In this document: in pieces, positions 11,144-22,095 of the stretch
Position numbering within the stretch: the stretch's first letter is position 1
Layout: the number at the start of each line of letters is the position of its first letter
DNA from: Morchella semilibera
Taxonomy: Eukaryota > Ascomycota > Pezizomycetes > Pezizales > Morchellaceae
DNA length: 64,000 bases
Assembly (NCBI GenBank): GCA_009192285.1
Contig: CM018608.1
Span: forward strand, 1,568,201-1,632,200
Reading direction: 5' to 3'
Notes under the pieces: model-generated
Seen by the model: the letters and a program-made list of their open reading frames with translations, nothing else
What the model was told of the DNA's origin: nothing
Databases searched by the model: none
Translations under genes and position numbers: made by a program

Positions 11144-13040
11144 GATGGTTGGTTAGTTGGTATCGCCCCCAGACCGTTTTTCCAATTCAGTGCTTGCTTT
11201 CAGGCCCCCACAACTGTAGTACTGGGTGTATTGTTGCACTCAGTAAAAAGGTTTTTACAACCAGTCAGAAGACTTCCAGGCCCTCGAAACTCTGTGGCGG
11301 ATAGTCCAGAGGTTTTTTAAAACGACAGAGGAGATGTGGTGGAAATGTGCTGGGGTTGAATTCGGTGTTTCTGCGAAGGTTTGGATTGAAGCTCTTTGCG
11401 ATGACGTTTGGAGGTTGAGGTCACGTGTGTGGATGTGAGTGAACCCTAGCCCTGGTGTGGTTGTGGTACTGACAGGAAAGTGAGATGCGCTGCAGATGCA
11501 GTGGTGAGCTGTGGTATTGGTAGGTGGAATTGAGTGAGGCACAAACGCCCTAGATTGAAGTCGTTTGAGGTGGGTATTGACTTTGGGTTTGGTGAGTGGA
11601 CGAAAAATAGTCAGATGGATTTGCCATTCAAGAGTCAAGTATGGAAGCTCTTGGGTGCCATAACATAAACCGTTGATCGGCACGAGTGACCAATTGTGCT
11701 CCAGTATGGCGTAGAGTAGTAGTATGTATGGACTAATACGGTACCTATGTTGGAGTTAACTCTTCGTATTTCGAGAACGGGGTAAAAATCAAGGTTTGCG
11801 TCTTACGGACATTCCATCCGTTCTACCCGCTGCTTTCTCATGCAATATCACTCGCCACTTATATGCACGTCATTAATCCAATTTATTTTATTCCAGATGG
11901 GATTACCCTGTTCTTCAGCAATCAAACCGCTGGTCCCCATAAACTATCACTCGCCATGCGGGAGGTGTACGACAGAGGGAATCCAAGAATTTATTTGAAT
12001 GGGATCCATGAGTTACTGTCGGAGTTCTGGTTCACTCCGTGACCCTATTTCTACTCGTGACTTGAGTAGGTCTCCACCTTCGGAGCAAGTCCAAGGTTTA
12101 TTAATAGCGGTTCACGGCCACGTTCACTGTATCAAGGCTCCCCACTCCTGAGCTGATCTTGAGGGTGAGTTGTGACTGAAAAACTCAGATCCACAACAGA
12201 TACGGTTGTACCCTTTCATTACCCGCCGTGGAGTCTACTGGACCCTTCTTACCCTGCGTAGTCGCAAGATCTGGCCAGAATATTTTTTTTTTCACACCAC
12301 GTGACAGCGTGAGCTCTGAAAAAGAAAGGAAAAGAGAATGGGTCCCCGCTGAGAGCTACCAAAGACAATGCCTTAGTGTTGCGGCTCGGCCCTACGTCGG
12401 CAATCCCGTTGATGGGTTCCACTGCAGGCCAGATAAAGATAGATTGGTCGGATACCGGTGGTGGGATCGGTTTCTCAGCCTCATTAGACGAAAACCCGTT
12501 CCCTCTGTAACTGATATGTAATCGAAATACTGCTCCATTTCTGGAGGCTTTATCCCATCTGGAAAATTCGCGCACAGAGGGAAATACTCCTGTGGCGGTG
12601 ATAGGTACGGTAAAATGGTAAAATGGGTTGTCAGACCCAGGGATAAGTTGTATGTAGGGGTACATCTCATCACGCAGCGGACCTGCGCTCACTATACTCG
12701 GGAGATCCCGGGATAAGGTTGGCCAAGAAGTGTCTCGCAAATACTCTCGTCGTCATTGGCTCACAAGCCTGTGGCTGAATAAGGTCATCATCCACCGCCA
12801 CTATTAGGCCTGGTTCCTTGTTTGTCGAGCTCAAACGGTGGAAGGGAAAAAAAAAAAAAAAAAAAAAGTTCTTTTTCGTCGTGGCCGCTTCCCCCGAGCT
12901 GGCTTTTTTAACCTCCGCTTCCGTCCCTGATCCTGAACCTACTCCTCTTGTTCTTGTCTTCTCTTCATCATCACACTCTCACTCCATCCATACCATACCA
13001 TACAACTACTTACTAACTCAATCAACAATCTTTGATCACA
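11144..13040. other. Spacer and cytochrome c upstream region
   Basis: No gene is recognised. Two copies of the TATCACTCGCC motif lie near 11846 and 11944. An A-run occurs at about 12848-12866. The last 150 bp before 13041 is pyrimidine-rich and then CATACCATACCATAC-like, which suits a strongly expressed promoter. A 163-codon minus-strand frame (12249-12740) shows no recognisable motif and is not called. Confidence 0.4.
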
Positions 13041-13708
13041 ATGGGTCTCGCTGAAGGTTTGTTTCACTTTTTCTCTATAATGTGCTTTTGACGATGCTGT
13101 CTATCTCTTCATCCTTTTATTTTTCTTTTTTTTCGATGGTGCTATGTCATCGGTTCGAGTGAGATTTCACCTCCGACCGGTGTATGTAGGGCACAGTGCG
13201 ATTGAGTGGGGATGAGCACACGATCTTTAAACCTGAACTCATCACTAACACCTCCGCTCAACAGGTAACGACGAAAAGGGTGCCAACTTGTTCAAGACCC
13301 GTTGTGCCCAGTGCCACACCCTCGAGGCTGGCGGTCCCAACAAGATCGGACCTAATCTTCACGGTCTTTTCGGACGCAAGTCTGGAACCGTTGAGGGTTT
13401 CCAGTACACCGATGCCAATAAGCAGAAGGGTGTCATCTGGGATGAGAAGTCCTTGGTAGGTTTTTGACTCTACGATGTCCATAAAGATATGGGGGGATAA
13501 TTTGCTGACGGGAGGTGGCGTCTATAGTTCGATTACCTCGAGAACCCCAAGAAGTACATTCCCGGAACCAAGATGGCTTTCGGTGGTTTGAAGAAGGACA
13601 AGGACAGGAACGACTTGATCACGTATGTTTTATTTTTGGATATCATGAATCTCTGAGAGCTTTCGCTAACTCTTTGAATCTAGCCACTTGCGCAACGCTA
13701 CTAAATAA
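13041..13708 (+). CDS. cyc1: Cytochrome c
   Basis: Four exons (13041-13056, 13265-13455, 13528-13622, 13684-13708) encode 108 residues with every junction in phase. The haem-binding motif CAQCH sits at about residues 22-26, followed by [23 protein letters not shown]. The axial methionine lies in [12 protein letters not shown], and the C-terminal helix DRNDLITHLRNATK is present. The length equals that of other fungal cytochromes c. The product carries electrons from complex III to complex IV in the mitochondrial intermembrane space. The first exon is only 16 nt and the last 25 nt. The start is fixed by [14 protein letters not shown], the usual N-terminus. Confidence 0.97.
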
Positions 13709-14734
13709 ACCCCCCCCCCCACTAAGCCCTCTAAAACTATCTCATAGCGGTTCCTCCTCCTATCTCTTTTTAAAAGTCACATAGAACCCCTCTCTACTCT
13801 TTTTTTTGTCTCTGGTATCCACGGGGTCTAGACAGTTTGTTCCATTTAGATAGCAACTAGTCCTTTGGTATGCTGGCGATACACGGTTCTTTGTAATAAG
13901 CATTTTTTTGTGGATTTTTTTTCTCTTACTTCCTGTAAAAAGTTTTTACCTCTTGATTCCTTTTCAGAGACGATGGGGAAGAAATAGAAAGGCGCATTTG
14001 GCGAGAAGAATACTTTTCTTGTGCACTTTTTTTTCTTTCTATATGCTGGTTGTGATTGGTTGGTTGATTTGTTTCCGGGATTATTCTCAGGTCATCATTC
14101 CAGGGTCTTAGCGGTCTTCCTCGGGGGATGTCGTTTTTTCCGTTTTCCCGGCGGAACACGCCGTGGTAGCTCCAACTCTCGTCAGAAGCTCGATTCTTAA
14201 TTTGGTCCGTTGGGGTTCCTAGGATATCTAATATTTTTGGATTGACTTAAACGAGGATACAGTTTGAGATGTGGTAGACCGGACGATCTAAGTAGATAGA
14301 CCTGCAGTTTACTAAACATGTCAATATGTACCTACATGTAAGTACATGTAGGTCTGTCTCATCAGATATCACTCACTGGTAACGGTTGATTCTAAAGTGT
14401 TGTAGGAGATCCATATAAGTACTTGAAATTCTCAAAAGGTAGTAAATAACTTTATCTATGAAGGATCTGTACTTACGATATAAAATACAGGCTTAAAGCC
14501 TGTACCCTCCACGAAGGTAATTGCGGTCACGGAGGGTCAGACGACCGTGTCTGTTCCCATATATACACTGTAAGGGTGAGGTAAACGGGTTCGAAGATGA
14601 ATCTAAAGACATCTTTCCGTCCCTAAACTCTACCTGGATCATCATCATCCCAAGAAGACTCACCAACTAATCGGCAATGGCATCTTCACCTACCCATTTT
14701 CTCTCTTCTTCTCAGAGGCCAATCTCGCAACCTA
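13709..14734. other. Spacer, 3' flank of cytochrome c
   Basis: A T-rich 3' flank is followed by AT-rich sequence. Two adjacent TACATGTA palindromes lie at 14333 and 14343, and a variant of the dispersed motif (TATCACTCAC) lies near 14367. A GC-rich fragment at about 14140-14165 (GGCGGAACACGCC) resembles the tip of the inverted-repeat element at 30.3 kb, but only weakly. Confidence 0.35.
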
Positions 14735-15693
14735 GTGGTTCTCCTTCCCCAGAAACCAACCCATTTCCTCTGCATCCCCCTCGGAAATGTTATCAGGGTT
14801 GAAGGCCCCTCCAACGGTGATTACGACCCCGACAAGGCCGACTACCTCGACCACACCCCCTCAGCTATGGCCTCAATAGCCTCTCCCGCTACCTCACAGC
14901 CACCAAAGACCCTGTCCTCTTAGGCAGTGCCATCAGGCCCCAACACACCATCAAGCTCACGTTGGGCCTCATGTCGCTGCCCACTCCTGCAGCTGAAGCG
15001 GCAGCCGTGGAGCTCCTCAACAAGATCGACTTTAGAGCGATCCTGAGGGACCTTACCTGGGAGGGGCGGTACATCCCCATGACGGGGTGGCTGGAAAACC
15101 TGCACAGCGAGAGACAGAGGACCAGTGTTCTGTACTGCAGCCTTGGGTGCAAGAGTCTTTCCGAGCATGTCCGGATTGCGGGGTTCGCAGAAAAGGTTAG
15201 GTTGTGCTTTGTCGATGCTGGGATGATGCTCATGCCCGAGCGGGAGGAGGGCGGCGGGGTTATGTTGAGGGCCACCGTGGTGAATACGGCGTATTCGGGG
15301 GTTCGGGCGCGGCTGTTTGACTCGAGGGATGTGGTGGGCAAGTATTCGGGGGCCGTGTTTGCGGAGGGGGTGAAGCTGCGGCGTGTGGCCATCTGTAGGC
15401 TGGAGGAGGGACACGGGGTCTCGACGGACGGATGGAAGCCTGTGGGGGTTAGGGACTTTGATGGCGAGTGGGGCGTGGATGTGTGGTGTGATCTTGTGGG
15501 GAGGGCGAAGGAGATGCTGGTGGTGATGTATGTGCTGGGGTTTGCGGTGAGAGTTATGGCGTGGGGGTGGGGTGGGCTTGGGTGGTTCGAGGAGGGGATA
15601 TACTTTGAGGTTGTTGTGTTTCTGGTTGCGGGGTGGGGTATGAGGTGGGGGTATCTGTGGAGGTATTTTGCGGGCGTGGATAGGGAGAGTTAG
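14735..15693 (+). CDS. AKAP7/ASCC1-type 2H phosphoesterase-like protein, probably degenerate
   Basis: The frame from about 14863 to 15693 gives KLTLGLMSLPTP, VLYCSLG, FAEKVRLCFVDAGMML, LRATVVNTAYSG, FDSRDVVGKY and GVKLRRVAICRLEEG. These match, in order, the core of the AKAP7 nuclear-domain/2H family. The N-terminal KPTHFLCIPL of the family is present near 14755 but in a different frame, so a small intron (for example 14817-14899) or a frameshift must separate them. No good ATG was found for this part; the frame begins with GTG at 14735. In active 2H enzymes the two catalytic motifs are HxT; here they read KLT and RAT, so both histidines are gone. The C-terminal 80 residues are hydrophobic and unlike the family. 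It may be a pseudogene or a binding-only paralogue. It also shows the C-rich to G-rich switch along the coding strand. Confidence 0.6.
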
Positions 15694-16360
15694 CCGTACA
15701 AAGTATGTAGGTAGGTTCATAATAGGTACATATAATTAGGTACTCTGGTGTCGGCGGTGATATTGGGACTGGATCATGGATCAGCGAATTTTAAATGTCT
15801 TTACACTTTCTTGCTGGCAATAACATACTTGTGTAGATAGAAGTAGTCTACATAGATACAATTAATATACTATTGAGCTGTCTCACATGGGGGTTTTCAG
15901 AATCTTCAGTACGTTGGACCATGGACCAGGATATAGTGCGTGTATGGATACAAGGTGAATGTGTCTCCCTCTATCGGTTCAACAGACAGCCGAGTGATCA
16001 CGCATGATGCACGATTCTTTTTGTTTCCTGGGGTTTGTATAAGATGTCAATATGTGTTTCCGAACCCCTCAGCCATTTCAATTGTGTTGATTGCAGTCAA
16101 AGGGTCACTTAAGACGTTATACACATGTAATAACAAGTATATGTCATCGAGGGCGGTCTGTCTGCCACGGTGGGTATGAGTACTTTGGGAAATAACAGAT
16201 ACGTGTAAGCAGGCACTCGTCAGTGGGTTCAAAAACTATCTACATACTTCATACATCATCTACTTAGACATCACTTTCACTTCATTGAGTCCAGACTTCT
16301 CATATTCCAGTCCTATCTACACTTCTCCTAATATCTAAAAAGGACAATATCAATATCAAA
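15694..16360. other. Spacer
   Basis: Only AT-rich intergenic sequence is visible. The last 60 bases before the next ORF are A-rich (CAATATCAAA directly upstream of its ATG), which is a favourable start context. Confidence 0.35.
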
Positions 16361-17155
16361 ATGCCCACTCCCTCCAAGCCTACTCCCACTACTACTGCAA
16401 CCCCCCACCTCCTCTGGGCATACCCCGTCGCCCCCATCCCCCTCTTCCTCACCCTAACCACCCACTCCCACCTCCTCCCGGCACTGCACTGCTTCCGCCT
16501 CTGCCACCAGTACGGCACCTCCACGCACCACACGTCCACGCTGCTCCCGCCGGTCTCGCGCCTCCCGCCGTCAATTGCAGTCCTCATCGAGCGGCACCTG
16601 ATCGCGGCGCACCGCAGCGCCATCACCGCCGCGTGGAGCACCGCGCTGGAGACCGCGGCCCCCTGCCAGCGCTGCGCCGCCGCACACCCGAGCGAGGAGG
16701 AGGCACTGAGGAGGAGGGTGTGTAGGTGCCGTGCGAGGTTCGTGGCTGCCGTCGAGGCGGAGGTGCGGAGGGTGATTACGGGTGGGAGGGGCGCGTGGGA
16801 GGTGGAGGGGGCGAGGGTCAGCGCGGGGGCCTTCTTGAGGAGGTTTTGGGGGCTGGGGGCGTTTGTAGAGGGGGGTGGGAGGGTGTGGTTGGTTCTGCCG
16901 GCGGTGGTGAAGGGGGAGGCGCCTGTGGGGGAGGCGGGGGGTGGGCCCGTGTGCGTAGGGAGGGGGTATGTTAAGCTGGAGGAGGGGATGGCGAGGAGGT
17001 TTAGGTGGGCGGTGGAGGTGCTGGAAGCAGGGGCGGCGGGCGGGGAGACGGGCATGGAGAGGGTCTTGGGGCATTGGGGTGCGAAGGAGGATGGGGTTTT
17101 GGGGGACGAGGGCGTGAGCTTGATGCTCTTTCCGGAGGGAACTATGGCGGTGTGA
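16361..17155 (+). CDS. Hypothetical GC-rich protein, single exon
   Basis: An uninterrupted 264-codon frame starts at an ATG in a good context and ends in TGA. I do not recognise the family. Features seen are a Pro/Thr-rich N-terminus, a hydrophobic stretch (about 13-35, HLLWAYPVAPIPLFLTL), a cysteine group (CQRC...CRCRARF, about 100-125) and an Ala/Gly/Glu-rich C-terminal half. The opposite strand is also open for 251 codons, which is a by-product of the base composition: the plus strand is C-rich before about 16680 and G-rich after it. I prefer the plus strand because the start context is good and the neighbouring genes show the same C-then-G order along their coding strands. It could still be a non-coding GC island. 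Confidence 0.45.
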   Translation: MPTPSKPTPTTTATPHLLWAYPVAPIPLFLTLTTHSHLLPALHCFRLCHQYGTSTHHTSTLLPPVSRLPPSIAVLIERHLIAAHRSAITAAWSTALETAAPCQRCAAAHPSEEEALRRRVCRCRARFVAAVEAEVRRVITGGRGAWEVEGARVSAGAFLRRFWGLGAFVEGGGRVWLVLPAVVKGEAPVGEAGGGPVCVGRGYVKLEEGMARRFRWAVEVLEAGAAGGETGMERVLGHWGAKEDGVLGDEGVSLMLFPEGTMAV

Positions 17156-18495
17156 GTGCCCTTCTGGCCGGTGGATTTCTTTCCCCCTTCCCATTCTCAT
17201 AGATTCGAGGTACCGCAGGTACTAGGACATATAATTTTCCTTTCCTTTTCACCCATTCTTTTCTTTTATTCCTGGCTGCTACCTTTGCCCATGTATGTAT
17301 TAAGAAAGTACCCATTGATATGTAGCTCTCGGGACTAGAAATACATGCAGCATACTACACATGTAGCAATTAATGCACAATAACAACCAAAAAACCAGTG
17401 CAGAGGACACTCGAGTGACTGGCTATGATGCGGGACCCCCTGTCATCACAAGGGGGCCTAGTAGAACCCACCAACGTCGATAAGTATATGTATATATGGA
17501 CGAGGCTGGGGTTTTGCTTGATGAGCTCTGCCGCGTAGATCTAGATTATGCGCAGCATGTCATATCTTTCCCGCATCAAACAAACTCGCTAGAGGCAGCC
17601 TTGATGGACGGAGGACGATAAACCGGCTAGTCCAGCAGGGCTTATCCCAGGGCACATGCTGGTGTAGTGGATAGCCTATATAGCTGATTAGCACGCGTGT
17701 GGAGGTGGCCTTAATGGTGGCTACATGATGTACTTGACTGGCTCCAGGATGCATTGGCGGGTTCGTGGCCAATCTCTCGCCGTGTTGTATTGTCCGTGGA
17801 CATATGGTGGCTGCTGGACAGCTTTCGACTTGCTGGTATTTAAGGCAGGGGAGGTTGGCGACGTTGTCTGCGTTGGATATTGCTGGTTGCCATGGGTGTG
17901 TGTATGTTGCAGTACTCATGGAGATGATGGCTCTCTCCTCTTAAACAAGTATTTACTAATACTCTACGAAGAGATCTTGTATGTATGGATGGGTATTATA
18001 CGTATGCACATCACAGCACATTTCAGCACATGAACACATCTCCTCTCCTCTTCTCTTCTCTTTATTCTTCTTTATTCTTCTTCTCTTCTACATGGTCGAT
18101 CTGCATCTACAGTATCTACACCTCCTCTACTATGATATCTATTACACTCAGACATCACATCTAAAGTAAGTAATCAATTGGCCTCTCTCTGAATTGACAT
18201 TGACTGACTGACATCACTCAATTATATATGCAGCTCTGACTGAGTAGTGGAAGTACCCCAGCTTTTTCTTTTCTTTTTCTTCCATTTCTACCTTTCCTTT
18301 TCCCGGAAGCAGATCTTACCGGGCCCGAGCTTTTATGCAAGAGAAGACAAGAGGACAGAATTGGTCAACAACATCAACAACACTTCCTCTCTCTCCCTCT
18401 CTCTCAGCCTCAAGAGAAGGACCTTCAAACCTCACCTCTACACAGCTCTCAATCTCTGCAATACAGGCGCTGAACCTAGACCTCATACAGCTATC
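17156..18495. other. Spacer and upstream region of the RING-CH gene
   Basis: A 119-codon ATG-started minus-strand frame (17560-17919) has no recognisable features and is not called. The last 450 bp is pyrimidine-rich with CTCTCTCC tracts and looks like a leader. The frame of the RING-CH gene is open upstream to 18247 but contains no ATG there. Confidence 0.35.
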
Positions 18496-19299
18496 ATGAC
18501 CACCACCACACCCCCCATCAACAACCCCTTCAGTACCTTCACAGCCGCCCCCCCCACATCCCCCCCAACCCCACCCCCCGACGCGGAGCACCACACCTGT
18601 CGCATCTGCCTGGAAGCCGTCCCCCCACCCTACGCCCCAGACCCGGAGCTCGGCCGCCTCATCTCCCCCTGCATCTGCAAGGGCTCCTCCCGCTTCGTCC
18701 ACCAGGGCTGCCTCCAACAATGGCGTCTCTCCTCCGCCAACAAAACAAACTTCTACCAATGCCCCACCTGCCATTACCGCTACCGCTTCCGCCGCCTCTG
18801 GCTCGCTGCCGCAATCGACCACCCCCTCCTCCGCTTCGCGGTCACAAGCGCAATCATGTTTGTCGCCGTCTACCTCCTCGGCTTCGTCGCTGAGCCCATC
18901 ATCACGACCTACCTCGACCCACCGGCGCTCCTGCTGGGCCGCGGCACCCACCAGCCGCCCATATCGCTGACGGGGTGGCGGTCGGGCAGGCTGGCCCTGT
19001 GGACGGAGCACATGCTGAAGGGCTTTGCGTCGCTGGGGCTCCTCGGCTTCCTCAAGGTGCTGTACCTGCTCGGGCCCAACTCGGTGTGGAATCTGCGCGG
19101 GAGCGGGCTGGGGTCCGGCATTGGGCGGTCCGGCAGGGACAGGGCCGCGCAGATTAGCTGGCTGGTGGTGGTGATTGGCGTGGTCAACTTCTTCGTCTTT
19201 ACCTGGGGGCAGGTGGGCGCTCTGGTGAGGAGGTGGATGGAGAGGGCGGCGGAGGAGATTCTGGAAGTGCCGCAGGAGGAGAGAGTGAAGGAGGAGTAA
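18496..19299 (+). CDS. RING-CH (MARCH-type) membrane E3 ubiquitin ligase-like protein
   Basis: This is a single exon of 267 residues from ATG 18496; the open frame upstream contains no other methionine. Residues about 35-95 hold a C4HC3 RING-variant: CRIC, then CICKGSSRFVHQGCLQQW, then CPTCHYRY. Three hydrophobic segments follow: FAVTSAIMFVAVYLLGFVAE, ASLGLLGFLKVLYLLG and ISWLVVVIGVVNFFVF. An acidic C-terminus ends the protein. In the family this fold recruits an E2 enzyme and ubiquitinates membrane proteins, often in the ER or endosomes. The N-terminus is Thr/Pro-rich. The coding strand is C-rich in its first half and G-rich in its second. The substrate cannot be inferred. Confidence 0.85.
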   Translation: MTTTTPPINNPFSTFTAAPPTSPPTPPPDAEHHTCRICLEAVPPPYAPDPELGRLISPCICKGSSRFVHQGCLQQWRLSSANKTNFYQCPTCHYRYRFRRLWLAAAIDHPLLRFAVTSAIMFVAVYLLGFVAEPIITTYLDPPALLLGRGTHQPPISLTGWRSGRLALWTEHMLKGFASLGLLGFLKVLYLLGPNSVWNLRGSGLGSGIGRSGRDRAAQISWLVVVIGVVNFFVFTWGQVGALVRRWMERAAEEILEVPQEERVKEE

Positions 19300-20269
19300 T
19301 AGTGGTACCAGCTGGCTGGTGGTTGGTTGCTTTGGTTTGGGGAGTTTTTTTTTTTATTATTATATTTTATTCCACTTTCTCTCTTTGCTCCTTCTTGTAG
19401 TTTTTCTTTTCCTTTCGTGTTTTCTTCCCCTTATATAAGTTTTGAAAAAAGGGACCGGGCTCTTCCTAGCTGCATCTTGTACCGGCGTTAATCTCTGATT
19501 TCTTCTCCGGCCAGTGGGGGTAAGTATGTAAGTAATGTAGGTAGTGGTGGCCTTCTAACCAAAGAATCTACATACCACTAGCTAAGTAGCTGTACATGCC
19601 TCCAAACGCACAACCAGAAATCCGCTCGTAGCTAAGTATAGCAGAGGAACCTTATCTATATCTGTGCTTATACCACACTAATGCCACTCTATGCAATTCC
19701 ACGATCCAAAGCGGTCACCCCAAAGACCCCACCACTCTATATACACTACACACGTGATCCCTGTTAATGCATCATTACGGATATAGCTCGAACCTGCCAC
19801 CGTCGTCGACAAAGTAACGAAGCTGATCGAACTAGCAGGCTAAGTAGCTACAGCTATAGCACTAGAATTGAGGGCCTCCCCTCGATCCATTGATCCATAT
19901 AAGGTTTATGGATAACATGTAAGTCCCAATGTTGGGTGTGCGTGTTAACCAGCTCAGCGTGGTATCTTGGTGTGTGGCTCTGGCCGTCGTCTAGTAAGGG
20001 TTGGTAACTTCAGTTAAGTATTGTCCCTATATATGACAACATCCAGTGGGCCATTTTCGCTGAAACCCCCAGGGGGTGCTGATCAAGAACGGGGCTAGGT
20101 ATTCATCAATACATGTATGCTTTACGGCACCAAGCCCCATTCAATTTGGTAACTTTAATACACACTACATACCATCCTCAACCAGCACACTACCAGAATG
20201 ACGCCTGACTACCAAGTACTAATCACCACCACAACCACCAATCAAAAAGAAAAAGAAAGAGGATTGCGA
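19300..20269. other. Spacer downstream of the RING-CH gene and 3' of the 5S rRNA gene
   Basis: No coding region is seen. A T-rich 3' flank ends at about 19440. The rest is AT-rich with many GTAGGTA-like words and one TACATGTA palindrome at 20110. Confidence 0.35.
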
Positions 20270-20384
20270 GTTCGGTACCCAGGATTCCCGTATGGTCACC
20301 CACTACAGTACTAACTAGGCGATATGTTGATTGTGTATGGCAGAGCGGACGGGATGCCCAATTTTCAACATTCTATGACCGAAC
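20270..20384 (-). rRNA. 5S ribosomal RNA
   Basis: Read on the minus strand, about 115 bases match the fungal 5S pattern: GGTCATAG, GTTGAAAA, GGGCATCCCGTCCGCTCTGCC, CCTAGTTAGTACTG, GTGGGTGACCA and GGGAATCC. The ends pair as helix I (GTTCGGT with ACCGAAC). A T-rich Pol III terminator (CTTTCTTTTTCTTTTT on the minus strand) lies just downstream. It is isolated from any rDNA unit, as is usual in filamentous ascomycetes. The exact ends could extend by two or three bases. Confidence 0.93.
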
Positions 20385-21405
20385 ACGCTGGTGGTGATTG
20401 GTTTGTGGCCTTTGTTCCGGGGTGCTATGTAAGCTGGGTGAGCTCAATGTACTAAAAATGCTTGACTTAATCCACGTAATGAGTGTGAGAGCTGCCTTAA
20501 TGTTTGTATCTGGGAGCGGCGAATGTCGAAAAATCTAGGGCGATCTAGAGTAAATAAAGGGTACCGTGAAAAGCTGCTACAAAACCATCATTTATAGGAT
20601 TGTCTCGTCACAAATAAAGTGCTTTCAATATAAGTACTTTATAAGTACAAGTAGATTATAGTACTAAAAGGGGTGGTGGTGGGATCACTCCGGTATTCCC
20701 GTTGGTGTATCCTAGTACATTAAGTACTTGGTGCGGTAAGAATACGGTATTGGTATAAATACGGTACTGTATGTAGGTAGAGGTATTCTTATGAGTACCG
20801 GTTTAATTTGGTATTCGCTACTAAATTTTGTAGTCCTAGGCCTGTGATATTTATTTTACTCTGTTTTTTTCAAACTGTATCATTTCCTATCGCCGCCGGG
20901 AGCTACAACTAATAAATGCAACTGGTATTCCCATAGAGGCGGTAATGACAAACGATCATATAAGCAAACTACTTATTTCGTAGACTTTTCATCATTTGAT
21001 CCTCTTGGGAGGTGTTATATTTGTCTTAGGGCTGAAATGAGTCTGAAATAAGCCCTCGACGGACTGACCATGTGTTCTGAACCTCTTCTATAAACTATTT
21101 TTGACTAAAGTTGTAAACTGAGGTGCAAGGTTTGGTGCCATCAAATCGTACTTAAGTAGTTGTTCCTAAACCCACTGAAGCTAACGCTAGCAAGGTTGTG
21201 TCTACCCCGCACTAGACCCCCGAGCCCAGATATCGACTCCCGCCCCCCCAAATTGAAATCTCAAACCGATGCTGGTCTTGCCGCCACCATCTTAGTCTGC
21301 TCTGCAAAAAAGTGGTCAAACAACCAAGTCCCCAAAGTATAAGCTACCGCCGACTCTACCCACAACCATCAACCATCACAAGCAAAAACAAAAAGGAGGA
21401 TATGA
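20385..21405. other. Spacer between the two 5S rRNA genes
   Basis: AT-rich DNA with many short GTACTT/AAGTAC words (about 20620-20830). No gene is seen. The sequence just 3' of each 5S gene is similar (ACAACCAC/ACCATCA-like words and an A-rich tract on the plus strand), suggesting that the 5S genes were copied with some 3' flank. Confidence 0.35.
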
Positions 21406-21520
21406 GTTCGGTACCTAGGATTCCCGTATGGTCACCCACTACAGTACTAACTAGGCGATATGTTGATTGTGTATGGCAGAGCGGACGGGATGCCCAATTT
21501 TCAACATTCTATGACCGAAC
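21406..21520 (-). rRNA. 5S ribosomal RNA, second copy
   Basis: This copy differs from the one at 20270-20384 by one base that I can see (plus-strand CCTAGG instead of CCCAGG, near 21415). Helix I (GTTCGGT/ACCGAAC) is intact, and a TTTTTGTTTTT terminator follows on the minus strand. Both copies point the same way, 1.1 kb apart. Confidence 0.93.
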
Positions 21521-22095
21521 ACGTTGGTAATGATCAATTTGTGGATTTTGTTTGTAGGTATATGGCGGTGCGTCGGGGGAGAGCGCCAGGCCCGAAGTAG
21601 GATCGGGCGCTAACACAATCTAAAGCTGGGGAAATATATCGCATATGAGGGGGGGCTCGGATTATCAAATCTTGTTAGCTGTGTGCGTGAATGAATTAAT
21701 ACCTGTGCTGGTTACACTTCATGGAGTATCACTCGTCACCGTGACTGTTAATTTACTTCACAGGCAACGCCGAATCATTAGAAAAGTTTAGGGTCTATAA
21801 GTAATACTCCAACTATTTGGGAGTATATATCTTATTTTGTAATAAATATACATCTACCCCACATAATATCGGGCGCAATTTGCCATACAATATAAGCATC
21901 TTTGGAATAGAGACATGGCCAACAACCTCTAATACCGCTATGGTCTAGGCATCCTTCTTCTTTTTCTTAAACACCCCCACAACCTTCCCCCACGCATCCC
22001 TACACCACTCCAGGAACCTCGCCCACCCTAATAATAAACACCCCAACGGTCAGCACACCTCCAAGGCCTGCAGGAAAAAAAAAAAGAAAGCAAGG
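21521..22095. other. Spacer 3' of the secreted-protein gene
   Basis: One TATCACTCG motif is present (near 21727, in TTCATGGAGTATCACTCG). No gene is seen. Confidence 0.35.

Noticed and set aside
12249-12740. 163-codon minus-strand frame
   Set aside because: No family motif, no splice context, and composition unlike the neighbouring genes.
14130-14165. Possible second copy of the 30.3-kb inverted-repeat end
   Set aside because: Only about a dozen bases resemble the tip; too short to claim.
16300-17055. 251-codon minus-strand frame opposite the unknown ORF
   Set aside because: It is a mirror effect of the C-rich/G-rich composition; the plus strand has the better start context and matches the skew order of neighbouring genes.
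17560-17919. 119-codon ATG-started minus-strand frame
   Set aside because: No recognisable feature and no conserved context; plausible by chance at this length.
18247-18495. 83-codon upstream extension of the RING-CH frame
   Set aside because: It begins at a GTG and contains no ATG; the segment looks like a pyrimidine-rich leader.
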